Below, piece after piece: positions 7,488 to 15,519 of a stretch of DNA of 15,918 bases. Under the pieces are notes generated by a model. The model worked only from the letters and a program-made list of their open reading frames with translations, made no database searches and had not been told where the DNA came from. Origin of the DNA: Candidatus Hydromicrobium americanum (GTDB taxonomy: Bacteria; Actinomycetota; Humimicrobiia; Humimicrobiales; Humimicrobiaceae); NCBI GenBank assembly GCA_002779205.1, contig PEXF01000029.1:1-15918 (forward strand), in the 5' to 3' direction. The position numbers and the translations under genes are program-made. The number at the start of each line of letters is the position of its first letter. Positions within the stretch are counted from its first letter, which is position 1.

Positions 7488-8711
7488 TTGGTTTTGAATA
7501 AATCAATATTTTTGAAAAAAAAGATAGTTCTGGGAATTACTGCGTCTATTGCAGCTTATAAGGCAGCTTCAATTTGTAGCAGGCTGACTGATATGGGTGC
7601 TGATGTAGTTCCTGTAATGACTCCTAATGCTCTAAATTTTATAACTCCCATTACTTTCAGCTCAATCTCCGGAAATAAAACTATTGTGGAGCAGTTTGCA
7701 GACGAGAAGAAAATTTACCATATCTCACTTTCCCATAGTGCGGATATTTTTTTGATTGCACCTGCTTCAGCTGATACCATTTCAAAATTATCTTATGGAA
7801 TTTGTGATAATTTCCTTACCACTTCAGCGGTTTCTGCTGCCTGCCCTGTGCTTATTGCGCCGGCTATGAACGAAAGTATGTATCTTGACCCAATAATTCA
7901 GAAAAATATTCTGCAGCTGGGAAAGTCAGGAAAATATTTTTTCATAGGACCGAAGAGTGGCAATCTGGCCTGTGGTGAGAAAGGTCTGGGAAGACTGGAA
8001 GATGAAGATATCATAATTGAAAGACTGGGAGAGCTTCTTAATTATAGTTCTGATCTTAAAGGAAAAAAAGTTGTAATTACGGCCGGCGGCACCAGGGAGT
8101 TTATTGATACTGTAAGATATATATCCAACAGGTCCAGTGGGAAAATGGGTTATGCACTGGCTGAAGAAGCTTATTTCAGAGGTGCTGAAAAGGTAATCCT
8201 TATAAGCACCGCGAGGAGCCTGCCGCGGCCATACGGCGTAGATGTCAAATATGTTGAAGATACAAGCGGGATGAAGAATGCGCTGGATAAATATTTTAGC
8301 ACCAGTGACATTGCTATAATGGCAGCTGCTGTAAGCGATATAATGCCACTTAAAAAATATGATTTTAAGTTAAAGAAAAAAAATGATATATTATCCAGAA
8401 TAACTTTTAAAGAAAACAAAAATATCCTTAAGTCTTTAGCTAAGAAAAAGAAAAAGAATCAGTATCTGGTTGGTTTTGCTGCTGAAAGTGGTCATAATTC
8501 CAGAGATGTTTTAGAAAAGATTAAGGATAAAAATATTGATATGATTGTTGCCAATGATATCTCCAGAGAGGATATAGGAATGGAAAGCGATTATAATGAA
8601 GTTGATATAGTAAGACAGGATGGGACTGTAAAGAAATTAGCCAGGGATAAAAAAAGAATTATTGCCAGAGGAATCTGGGATGAAATTGTAAAAAGTTCAA
8701 TGGAGCTGTAA
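7488..8711 (+). CDS. coaBC: Bifunctional phosphopantothenoylcysteine decarboxylase / phosphopantothenate-cysteine ligase
   Basis: CoaBC carries out two successive steps of coenzyme A synthesis: CTP-dependent ligation of cysteine to 4'-phosphopantothenate, then FMN-dependent decarboxylation to phosphopantetheine. The N-terminal CoaC domain (about residues 10-180) has GITASIAAYK, active-site His78 in YHISLSHSAD, Asn128 in PAMNESMY and Cys162 in GNLACGEKGLGR. The CoaB domain follows, with VVITAGGTREFIDTVRYISN (from about 195), SSGKMG, AAVSDIMP and VANDIS. TTG at 7488 is taken as start: AAGGAA lies at 7471-7476, and the first internal ATG would remove the FMN-binding strand. A second in-frame TTG at 7494 is less well spaced. 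The length of 407 residues is normal. The gene begins two bases after rpoZ. Confidence 0.96.
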   Translation: MVLNKSIFLKKKIVLGITASIAAYKAASICSRLTDMGADVVPVMTPNALNFITPITFSSISGNKTIVEQFADEKKIYHISLSHSADIFLIAPASADTISKLSYGICDNFLTTSAVSAACPVLIAPAMNESMYLDPIIQKNILQLGKSGKYFFIGPKSGNLACGEKGLGRLEDEDIIIERLGELLNYSSDLKGKKVVITAGGTREFIDTVRYISNRSSGKMGYALAEEAYFRGAEKVILISTARSLPRPYGVDVKYVEDTSGMKNALDKYFSTSDIAIMAAAVSDIMPLKKYDFKLKKKNDILSRITFKENKNILKSLAKKKKKNQYLVGFAAESGHNSRDVLEKIKDKNIDMIVANDISREDIGMESDYNEVDIVRQDGTVKKLARDKKRIIARGIWDEIVKSSMEL

Positions 8712-8721
8712 AAGTTTTGAT

Positions 8722-8727
8722 AGGAGG
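8722..8727 (+). promoter_or_regulatory. Ribosome-binding site that sets the metK start
   Basis: AGGAGG lies four bases before the ATG at 8732. An in-frame TTG at 8717 would give a five-residue extension (MIGGI), but it sits just upstream of this site and its own codons contain the ribosome-binding site, so it is unlikely to be the start. Confidence 0.85.
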
Positions 8728-8731
8728 AATA

Positions 8732-9937
8732 ATGTCAAAGAAAAGGGATTTCTTATTTACTTCCGAATCAGTTACCGAAGGTCACCCGGACAAGATGGCT
8801 GATCAAATTTCAGATGCAATTCTTGATGCTATGATAGCTGATGATCCCAGATGCAGGACCGCCATCGAGACATTGCTTAAAACAGGAATTGTAGTAGTGG
8901 CAGGTGAAGTTACTACCTCTACTTATGTAGAAATTCCTGATATTGTTAGAGAAGTTATTAAAAATATTGGCTATACCAGGGCAAAATATGGTTTTGATTA
9001 TGAAACCTGCGGCGTTATTTCTTCTATTGGGAAACAGTCTTCTAATATCGCCCAGGGTGTGAATAAAGCTTATGAAGCCAGAGTAGGAAATGGATATGAA
9101 AATGAATTTGATACTCAGGGTGCTGGAGACCAGGGAATGATGTTCGGTTATGCATGCAATGAAACCGAGGAATTTATGCCCCTTCCTATTCAGATTGCCC
9201 ATAAGCTAGCTCACCGGTTATCTGAGGTTAGAAAGGCAGGGATACTGCCATACCTGAGGCCTGACGGTAAAACGCAGGTAACAGTAAGATATGAAAATGA
9301 CAGGCCGGTTTTAGTTGAAACAATTGTAATAGCTACTCAACATGCTCCAAATATTGACATAGAAGCACAGATAAAACCGGATATCGAAGAATTCGTAATA
9401 AAACCAATTGTTCCCCAGGAATATTTAAGCAAGGATTTAAAGTTATTTGTAAATCCAACCGGGGAATTTACTATCGGCGGTCCTATGGGTGATACCGGGG
9501 TTACGGGGAGGAAAATAATTGTAGATACCTATGGTGGAATGGCAAGACATGGCGGAGGGTGTTTTTCAGGAAAAGACCCTTCCAAGGTTGATAGGTCTGC
9601 TAGCTATGCGGTAAGATATGTTGCCAAAAATCTGGTAGCAAGCGGGGCTGCTGATAAGCTGGAAATAGAAGTAGCTTATGCCATAGGTGTTTCGCATCCC
9701 GTATCAGTTATGGTAGAAACATTTGGCACTGAAAAAGTGGATATTAAAAAAATTGAAAAGGCAGTAAAAGAAATATTTGACTTAAGACCGGCAGCGATTA
9801 TTAAAAACTTGAATTTACTCAGGCCAATTTATAGAAAGACTGCTGCTTATGGCCATTTCGGGAGGCATGACAGAGATTTCAACTGGGAAAAACTGGATAA
9901 AGTTGATGAAATTAAAAGTTTTCTGGGTCTTAAATAA
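8732..9937 (+). CDS. metK: S-adenosylmethionine synthetase
   Basis: MetK makes SAM from methionine and ATP, supplying the methyl donor used by RsmB in the same operon. With the ATG at 8732 the protein has 401 residues, normal for the family. It begins with the conserved FTSESVTEGHPDK (residues 9-21), has the signature GAGDQGMM at 130-137, and carries the glycine-rich GGPMGDTGVTGRK at 249-261 followed by the metal- and phosphate-binding DTYGG and GGGCFSGKDPSKVDRS. All three domains look complete. The gap after coaBC is only 20 nt, leaving no room for a SAM riboswitch, so any SAM control would act at the operon promoter. metK between coaBC and priA matches the actinobacterial order. Confidence 0.98.
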   Translation: MSKKRDFLFTSESVTEGHPDKMADQISDAILDAMIADDPRCRTAIETLLKTGIVVVAGEVTTSTYVEIPDIVREVIKNIGYTRAKYGFDYETCGVISSIGKQSSNIAQGVNKAYEARVGNGYENEFDTQGAGDQGMMFGYACNETEEFMPLPIQIAHKLAHRLSEVRKAGILPYLRPDGKTQVTVRYENDRPVLVETIVIATQHAPNIDIEAQIKPDIEEFVIKPIVPQEYLSKDLKLFVNPTGEFTIGGPMGDTGVTGRKIIVDTYGGMARHGGGCFSGKDPSKVDRSASYAVRYVAKNLVASGAADKLEIEVAYAIGVSHPVSVMVETFGTEKVDIKKIEKAVKEIFDLRPAAIIKNLNLLRPIYRKTAAYGHFGRHDRDFNWEKLDKVDEIKSFLGLK

Positions 9938-9951
9938 TTATTGTGTTTTAA

Positions 9952-12216
9952 ATGGGTAGAAATAACAAATATGCAGAGGTTTATATAGATATAAAAGCCT
10001 TTGATATTGATCATGCTTTTGACTACAGGATACCACCGGATTTATCTTCCGATATTGATATTGGCAGAATTGTTCAGGTTCCCTTTAAAAATAGAATTGA
10101 AGTTGGCTACATTGTAAAAATTAAAGATGAGTCAGAACTTAAAGACAGGGAAATAAAAGATATTTTAAAAATAGTAGAAAAGAGGCCTGTTTTTGACCCA
10201 GAGAGACTCGATCTTATTAATTGGATTAGCGAGTATTATATTCAGCCGCCGGGAAGTGTTATTAAGTTTTTCCTGCCCCCTGGAGGAAAGTACAAGCAGG
10301 CGATTACCAGTCCCAGGGTTCAACTAAAATTTAAGGATTTCATAACTTTAAACTGTAACAGATATAATCAGCTAAAAGATAAGATAAACTGGAAAAGAAA
10401 TTCTTCACAAAAAAAAATAATTGATTATTTAATTTCAGGCGGTGAAGTTTTAAAAGAAAAACTGGTAAAAGATACCGGCTCAAGCTACTCGAGCCTGGCC
10501 AATCTTGCAGATAAAAATATTATATCCATAGTTAAAAAAAGACAAAAAAGGGATTTTAGATACGAATACCGGCCTGATAAAGATTTAAAGAAAAAAAAGA
10601 TAATTTTAAACTCCTATCAAAAAAATGCCCTGTGCAGTATAGATAATGCCATACAGAAAAACATTTTTCACAAGTTTCTGATAGAAGGCGTAACAGGCAG
10701 TGGAAAGACCAATATTTATATAGCTGCGTGCAGGAAAGTGATAAAAAAGAAAAAAAGAGCGCTCATTCTTACCCCTGAAATTTCTTTAACTCCACAGCTG
10801 TTTTCAAGATTTGAATCTGAGTTGGGATCCAGGGTCTGTGTGTATCATTCTAATATGAGTGAAGCGGAAAGATATGAAAGATGGCTTGGTATATGGGAAA
10901 ATGAGTTTGACGTAATAATAGGGACAAGATCTTCAATTTTTACTCCTATAGGTAACCTGGGCATGATAATACTGGATGAGGAGCATGACCCGTCCTATAA
11001 GGAAGGGACAAGGGTAAGATATAATACCCAGGATGTGGCAATAAAACTGGGGGAAATACTGAATATTCCTGTGGTTATGGGAAGTGCGACTCCTAATATT
11101 GTTACCAGGTACAGAGCAGAAAAAGAAAATGATTTTACACTTCTAAAGATTCCAGTTAAAGCCCAGAGCAGCAGTCCACTGGAAACGCAAGTAGTTGACT
11201 TAAAAAAAATAGACCGCTTGAAAGAAGATGTGGCTATAACTGGTAAATTATTTACTGCAATCAGGGAGGAATTAGAAAAAAATAATAAGGTAATCATTTT
11301 CTTAAATAGAAGGGGATACAGTAATTTTGTTATATGCAATAAATGCGGCAGTGTGCCTAAATGTTCCGCCTGTGACCTTTCCTATAATTACCACAGTGAT
11401 CGTAAAAAACTGGTATGCCACCATTGCGGCAGGGAGCAAAATTATACCGGAAAGTGCCCTGTTTGCGGCGCAGACAATATCTTTTTATGCGGTACCGGAA
11501 TTCAGAGGGTGCAGTCCAAGCTCCAGATGAGATTTAAAAACACACCCATACTTAGAATGGATTCGGATATAACTGTAAAGAAGAAGTCACACCAGGAAAT
11601 ACTAAGCAAGTTTATTTCCCCTGGCGGGTCAATCCTTATCGGCACCCAGATGGTAGCCAAAGGCCTGGATATTGAAGATGTTACCCTTGTAGGAGTTATT
11701 AATTGTGATAGTATGCTGGGACTTCCTGATTATCATATGAATGAAAGAGTTTATCAGCTTATTACCCAGGTATCGGGAAGAGCTGGCAGGAAGAGAAAGA
11801 AGGGCAGGGTAATAATCCAGACCTATAATCCAGAAAGCAGTGTTATGAAGAACGTACTGGGAAGTGATTATGAATCATTTTACCGCCAGGAGCTGGCCAG
11901 CAGAAAAGAGCTTTGCTATCCTCCTTTTTCCAATCTAGTAAATATTATAATTTCAGGGAAAGAAGAAAATAAAGTAAAGAAAGATATAAAAGAATTATTT
12001 GCAAAAATAAGCAAAGATATCAGAACTGGCAGCAGCATACTGGGTCCTGCACCTGCTCCTTTTTATAAAATAAATTTATTTTACAGATGGCATATAATAA
12101 TAAAGTCTAAAAATATTGAATATTCAAATAAAATATTGACTAAAATATTAAAGAGATTTAAAAAATTTGATGAAAATAAGATAATTATTGATGTAGATCC
12201 TGTATGGATATTGTAA
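9952..12216 (+). CDS. priA: Primosomal protein N', replication-restart helicase
   Basis: PriA recognises stalled forks and recombination intermediates and reloads the replicative helicase. The 754 residues include an N-terminal 3'-DNA-binding domain (about 1-110), a winged-helix region, and a helicase core with Walker A GVTGSGKT at 246-253, Walker B LDEEH at 341-345, and the late motifs GTQMVAKGLD and QVSGRAGR (about 564-613). The zinc-binding insert has eight cysteines: C462, C465, C471, C474, C489, C492, C502 and C505. All helicase motifs are present, unlike the M. tuberculosis homologue, which is described as lacking detectable helicase motifs. The ATG at 9952 is the only likely start because an in-frame stop lies directly before it; no Shine-Dalgarno is evident. 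A run of nine A at 10409-10417 is inside the gene. Confidence 0.97.
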   Translation: MGRNNKYAEVYIDIKAFDIDHAFDYRIPPDLSSDIDIGRIVQVPFKNRIEVGYIVKIKDESELKDREIKDILKIVEKRPVFDPERLDLINWISEYYIQPPGSVIKFFLPPGGKYKQAITSPRVQLKFKDFITLNCNRYNQLKDKINWKRNSSQKKIIDYLISGGEVLKEKLVKDTGSSYSSLANLADKNIISIVKKRQKRDFRYEYRPDKDLKKKKIILNSYQKNALCSIDNAIQKNIFHKFLIEGVTGSGKTNIYIAACRKVIKKKKRALILTPEISLTPQLFSRFESELGSRVCVYHSNMSEAERYERWLGIWENEFDVIIGTRSSIFTPIGNLGMIILDEEHDPSYKEGTRVRYNTQDVAIKLGEILNIPVVMGSATPNIVTRYRAEKENDFTLLKIPVKAQSSSPLETQVVDLKKIDRLKEDVAITGKLFTAIREELEKNNKVIIFLNRRGYSNFVICNKCGSVPKCSACDLSYNYHSDRKKLVCHHCGREQNYTGKCPVCGADNIFLCGTGIQRVQSKLQMRFKNTPILRMDSDITVKKKSHQEILSKFISPGGSILIGTQMVAKGLDIEDVTLVGVINCDSMLGLPDYHMNERVYQLITQVSGRAGRKRKKGRVIIQTYNPESSVMKNVLGSDYESFYRQELASRKELCYPPFSNLVNIIISGKEENKVKKDIKELFAKISKDIRTGSSILGPAPAPFYKINLFYRWHIIIKSKNIEYSNKILTKILKRFKKFDENKIIIDVDPVWIL

Positions 12217-12234
12217 ATTTGTGAAAGGTATGAG

Positions 12235-12732
12235 ATGTCAGTTAAAAAAATTAGAAAGATCGGGGATCCGGTTTTAAGGGAGAAAAGCAGAAGTGTGGAA
12301 AAAATAGACAGCAAGCTCCTGGAGCTCGTCAAAGATATGATAGATACATTAAATAACGAGGGTGGAGTAGGCCTGGCCGCTCCCCAGATAGGAATAACCA
12401 GAAGAGTAGTTATTGTTAATTTTGACGATAAGATTCAGACATTTATAAATCCGGTGATCGAAGTTCTGGACAATAAAAAAATAGAGAGTGATGAGGGCTG
12501 CCTGAGTATATATTCCATAAAGGGTTTTTTCGTTAAAAGATTTCCCAGAGTTAAAGTAAAGGCAAAAGATCTAAAAGGCAATGATGTTACACTCATAGTT
12601 GAAGACCTGCTGGCGAGAATATTTCAGCATGAGATTGACCATCTGAACGGGATATTGTATATAGACCATCTTGACCGCAAATCAAAAAGAGAATTGCTCT
12701 CTAAGATTAATGAGATTAAATTAAATATTTAA
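12235..12732 (+). CDS. def: Peptide deformylase
   Basis: Def removes the formyl group from the initiator methionine of new proteins and works in sequence with Fmt, encoded next. The 165-residue metalloenzyme shows the three family motifs: GVGLAAPQIG at 44-53, EGCLS at 87-91 with metal ligand Cys89, and QHEIDH at 131-136 with ligands His132 and His136 and catalytic Glu133. The segment after EGCLS reads IYSIKGFF in place of the usual V/I-P-G, a local divergence next to the substrate pocket. The ATG at 12235 follows GAAAGG (12223-12228). The gaps to priA and fmt are 18 nt each. The length is normal. Confidence 0.96.
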   Translation: MSVKKIRKIGDPVLREKSRSVEKIDSKLLELVKDMIDTLNNEGGVGLAAPQIGITRRVVIVNFDDKIQTFINPVIEVLDNKKIESDEGCLSIYSIKGFFVKRFPRVKVKAKDLKGNDVTLIVEDLLARIFQHEIDHLNGILYIDHLDRKSKRELLSKINEIKLNI

Positions 12733-12737
12733 AACAA

Positions 12738-12744
12738 AAGGAGA
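12738..12744 (+). promoter_or_regulatory. Ribosome-binding site that fixes the TTG start of fmt
   Basis: AAGGAGA ends six bases before TTG at 12751. It lies in the 18-nt gap after def and supports a TTG start directly before the KILFFGSSE beta strand that opens Fmt proteins. Confidence 0.8.
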
Positions 12745-12750
12745 CTTCCA

Positions 12751-13719
12751 TTGAAAATATTGTTTTTTGGCTCTTCCGAAATCTCAGTTCCTTTTCTGGA
12801 AGAAATATATAAATCCCGGCATAGTATAACCTCAGTTGTAACTACTATCGATAAGCCGGCAGGAAGAGGAAGAAGGACTACCCTCAATATAGTAAAGAAA
12901 AAAGCCATTGAATTGGGGATTGACTTTATACAGATTGAAAAGTTTGAAGATAATTTTTTTGATAATTTTGTAAAATTAGAATTTGATGTCGCGGTAGTAG
13001 TTTCTTTCGGAAAAATATTTCCTGAAAAAATATTTAAACTGACATCTGCCCGATGGTTGAATGTGCACCCGTCACTGCTGCCCACATATAGGGGTCCTAC
13101 ACCTATTATAAGCGCCCTTTTGAATGGCGATAAAGTCGGTGGTGTGAGTATAATCGAGGTAGTATATGAAGTGGATGCCGGCCGGATATATGCTCAGGTA
13201 AAGTTTGGAGTGGAAGAAGATGATAATAAGGATAGTCTTGAGCAGAAAGTAGTAAAATTTGGAAAACCCCTTCTTATAGCAGTACTTGACCTTATAGAAG
13301 ATAAAAATATAAATCCCTACCCCCAGGATGAGGAAAATGTAGTCTATAGTTATAAGATTGCGAAAGAAGACTTAAAAATTAGCTGGAATAGTAGCGCAGT
13401 GGAAATAGTTAATAAGGTTAGAGCTTTTAGTTCAAAACCCGGCGCTTATTGTCTCTGGAAAGGTTTAAGAATTAAAGTTCTTAAAGCAAGCGCCTTAAAT
13501 GAAACTTTAAGCAGTGCTTATCTGGATAGAAGCAAGATTGATGAAAGTAAGAAAAATGGTCTGGTAGTCGAAGCTGATAAAAAAACAGGTATTTTAGTTA
13601 GTTGTAATAAAAATGAAATGGTAAAAATTGAAAGATTGAAGCCCCAGGGTGGAAAAGTAATGTCTGCAGCGGATTTTATTAATGGATACAGATTAAAAGC
13701 TGGTGAGAGTTTTGAATGA
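12751..13719 (+). CDS. fmt: Methionyl-tRNA formyltransferase
   Basis: Fmt transfers a formyl group from 10-formyl-tetrahydrofolate to Met-tRNA(fMet), making the initiator for translation; Def later removes it. The 322-residue protein opens with KILFFGSSEISVPFLEEI and has the folate-binding SLLPTYRG at 108-115. The catalytic triad appears as Asn104, His106 and Asp142. The C-terminal OB-like tRNA-binding domain ends with PQGGKVMSAADFINGYRL, the usual Fmt terminus. The stretch after SLLP reads YRGPTPI instead of the common YRGAAPI; this occurs in other formyltransferases, but the context and C-terminal domain favour Fmt. The start is TTG with a good ribosome-binding site. The 3' end overlaps rsmB by 17 bases if its GTG is used. 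Confidence 0.95.
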   Translation: MKILFFGSSEISVPFLEEIYKSRHSITSVVTTIDKPAGRGRRTTLNIVKKKAIELGIDFIQIEKFEDNFFDNFVKLEFDVAVVVSFGKIFPEKIFKLTSARWLNVHPSLLPTYRGPTPIISALLNGDKVGGVSIIEVVYEVDAGRIYAQVKFGVEEDDNKDSLEQKVVKFGKPLLIAVLDLIEDKNINPYPQDEENVVYSYKIAKEDLKISWNSSAVEIVNKVRAFSSKPGAYCLWKGLRIKVLKASALNETLSSAYLDRSKIDESKKNGLVVEADKKTGILVSCNKNEMVKIERLKPQGGKVMSAADFINGYRLKAGESFE

Positions 13720-15265
13720 AAAAAGCAGTAGTATCAATCCCCGCAGAATTACTCTTCTTATATTGAATGAATATTTCAAGAAAAAAAAATCTCTAAAAGA
13801 CATAATAAACTTTTATTTTAAAAATTACAGGCTATTCGGGCTTGATAAGCGCTTTATTTTCAATATAGTTAAGGGTACAGTAAGGTATTATCTAAAAATT
13901 GATTTTTTACTCTCTTTTCTTTCAGATAAAAAAATAAAAGATATCGATTTTGCAGTGCTTAATATTCTCCGTATGGGAATTTTTCAGTTCATGTATATGG
14001 ATAAGGTTCCGCCTTATTCAATAGTAAATGAAAGTGTGGAATTGGCCAAGAAAAACGTAACTTTATCTTCTTCTAAATTTGTGAATGCAGTACTGCGTAA
14101 AGTCAGTTCAATTCCAAACATAGATTCATTTGCAAAAGATAATATTGATAGGTTGGTGAAAGATGAGGTTGATAAAATCAGAATAGATTACTCTTATCCG
14201 GGCTGGCTGGTAAAATACTGGTTTGACTGGTACGGGAAAGAAAAGACAATTTTAATCTGTAAGTCGCTGAATGAGAATCCACATATTTATTTAAGGTTTA
14301 ATAAAAGTAAAATTACAAGGGAAGAGCTGTCTAAAGAGCCAGGCATAAAGTCAATCGATGTAAAACCCCGCAGTCAAAATATCAAAGTCATATATGGACC
14401 TATACAGGATAATATTGAAACAAAGGGTAATAATAATAAACAATCCGTATCGCAGGATAATATATTTGAAGGTGCAATAGAGGTTTCCAGCGTCCAGGAT
14501 ATTTCAGAGACTGATGTTTACCGGGAGGGCCTGGTTTCAGTTCAGGATCTCTCATCTCAAATAGCTGTAAAGTGTTTTCTGAGTCCGGAGAAAGGTGAGA
14601 AAGTACTGGATGTATGCGCTGCGCCAGGCGGCAAGACTGCCTATATTGCAGAGCTGGTGAAAAATGAGAGTGAAGTAGTATCGGTTGATATCAGCGGAAA
14701 AAGGCTGAAAGTATTGCAGGATAATCTGGACAGGTTAAATATAAGGAATGTAAGGATTGTGGAAGCAGATGCAGCAGAACCGGATTTTCTGGAAAGAAAA
14801 AGAGATACCGGGAATAATAAGGATTCCGAAAATAAAGGAACAGCTGATAATTATACGGGGTATTTTGATAAAGTTTTAATCGATGCCCCCTGCAGTGCTT
14901 TTGGAACCATTTCCAAGAATCCGGATGCAAAATACAATAGGACAATGGATGACTTGGTACGCCTTTCCGAGATGTCCTACAGGATGATGGTAAATTGTGA
15001 TATTTATCTTAAAACCGGTGGAAAGCTTGTCTTTTATACCTGTACTTTGTCACCCATAGAAAATCAGCAGGTAATTGAAAGATTTTTAGCGGAATTTAAA
15101 AGGAGATATACTATAGATAAGAAGGGTATTCCCGATGATTTGATATCGATTTTAAACTCCAAAAAAATTATAATAGGATCAGGAGAAGAAAGCTGTTTGG
15201 AGATTATGCCCTATTACTTTGGAAGTGAAGCCGGCTTTGTCTGCAGCCTTTTAAAGAATTCGTAA
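13703..15265 (+). CDS. rsmB: 16S rRNA cytosine-5 methyltransferase RsmB, with polar loop insertions
   Basis: RsmB methylates C967 (E. coli numbering) of 16S rRNA using SAM. An N-terminal NusB-like RNA-binding domain (about residues 14-140) contains AVLNILRMGIFQF and the YSIVNESVELAKK and FVNAVLRKV helices. The catalytic domain has the SAM loop VLDVCAAPGGKT at 301-312, DAPCS at 394-398 with the release cysteine Cys397, and YTCTLSPIENQQV with nucleophile Cys447. At 520 residues it is longer than the usual 430-450. The excess fits two hydrophilic Asn/Lys/Asp/Glu-rich stretches, about residues 236-262 and 364-386, both outside catalytic motifs. The start is uncertain: GTG at 13703, or TTG at 13712 preceded by GGTGAG. 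A run of nine A lies at 13781-13789. Confidence 0.94.
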   Translation: MRVLNEKSSSINPRRITLLILNEYFKKKKSLKDIINFYFKNYRLFGLDKRFIFNIVKGTVRYYLKIDFLLSFLSDKKIKDIDFAVLNILRMGIFQFMYMDKVPPYSIVNESVELAKKNVTLSSSKFVNAVLRKVSSIPNIDSFAKDNIDRLVKDEVDKIRIDYSYPGWLVKYWFDWYGKEKTILICKSLNENPHIYLRFNKSKITREELSKEPGIKSIDVKPRSQNIKVIYGPIQDNIETKGNNNKQSVSQDNIFEGAIEVSSVQDISETDVYREGLVSVQDLSSQIAVKCFLSPEKGEKVLDVCAAPGGKTAYIAELVKNESEVVSVDISGKRLKVLQDNLDRLNIRNVRIVEADAAEPDFLERKRDTGNNKDSENKGTADNYTGYFDKVLIDAPCSAFGTISKNPDAKYNRTMDDLVRLSEMSYRMMVNCDIYLKTGGKLVFYTCTLSPIENQQVIERFLAEFKRRYTIDKKGIPDDLISILNSKKIIIGSGEESCLEIMPYYFGSEAGFVCSLLKNS

Positions 15266-15276
15266 GATAGTTATAA

Positions 15277-15411
15277 ATTGGCACACAAGGTGCATTGCTG
15301 GTTGTTGCTGATGTAATTATTGCAGCTACAGCTATGGTATATGGTTTAACGCTGGTTACAAAGAATATAAAACATTATCCCTTCCCAGAGTTGGAAATTA
15401 AAGAAATCTAG
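15277..15411 (+). pseudogene. 3' remnant of a PIN-domain (VapC-like) toxin gene
   Basis: A 44-codon open stretch, closed by TAG at 15409-15411 and preceded by an in-frame TAA at 15274, reads as the C-terminal third of a PIN-domain ribonuclease. It contains VADVIIAATAMVYG, whose aspartate matches an acidic active-site residue of the family, followed by LTLVTKNIKHYPF, the classic PIN C-terminal strand and loop. Full VapC proteins have about 130 residues. The N-terminal two thirds, including the first catalytic aspartate, would have to lie where rsmB ends and are absent. There is no start codon or ribosome-binding site and no antitoxin gene nearby. I take it as a decayed fragment left by deletion or rearrangement, not a working toxin. 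The assignment rests on motif recognition only. Confidence 0.75.
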
Positions 15412-15519
15412 TCTATATGTTGTTTTTAAATAAGGTAAACTATTAAAACATGAATGAGTTATCTTTTAAAATAGCAGGAATGGATATTTTCTCTAATTAT
15501 CAAGAAAGGTGATATTTAT
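15412..15519. other. AT-rich spacer between the PIN remnant and convergent rpmB
   Basis: The rsmB operon and rpmB converge here, so a bidirectional terminator is expected, but I see only weak AT-rich inverted segments (for example ATGTT near 15417 against AACAT near 15447) and no GC stem with a U tract. A 20-codon open frame at 15450-15512 (MNELSFKIAG...) has no well-placed ribosome-binding site and no recognised relative. Nothing here is a supported gene. Confidence 0.5.

Noticed and set aside
8712..8731. A SAM riboswitch upstream of metK.
   Set aside because: Only 20 nt separate coaBC and metK, far too short for any known SAM riboswitch.
11327..11530. A + strand open frame inside the priA zinc region.
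   Set aside because: It is an out-of-frame reading of the cysteine-rich segment of PriA, with no ribosome-binding site or family features.
15450..15512. A 20-codon open frame on the + strand (MNELSFKIAG...).
   Set aside because: Too short, no well-spaced ribosome-binding site, no recognisable family; likely chance in a noncoding spacer.
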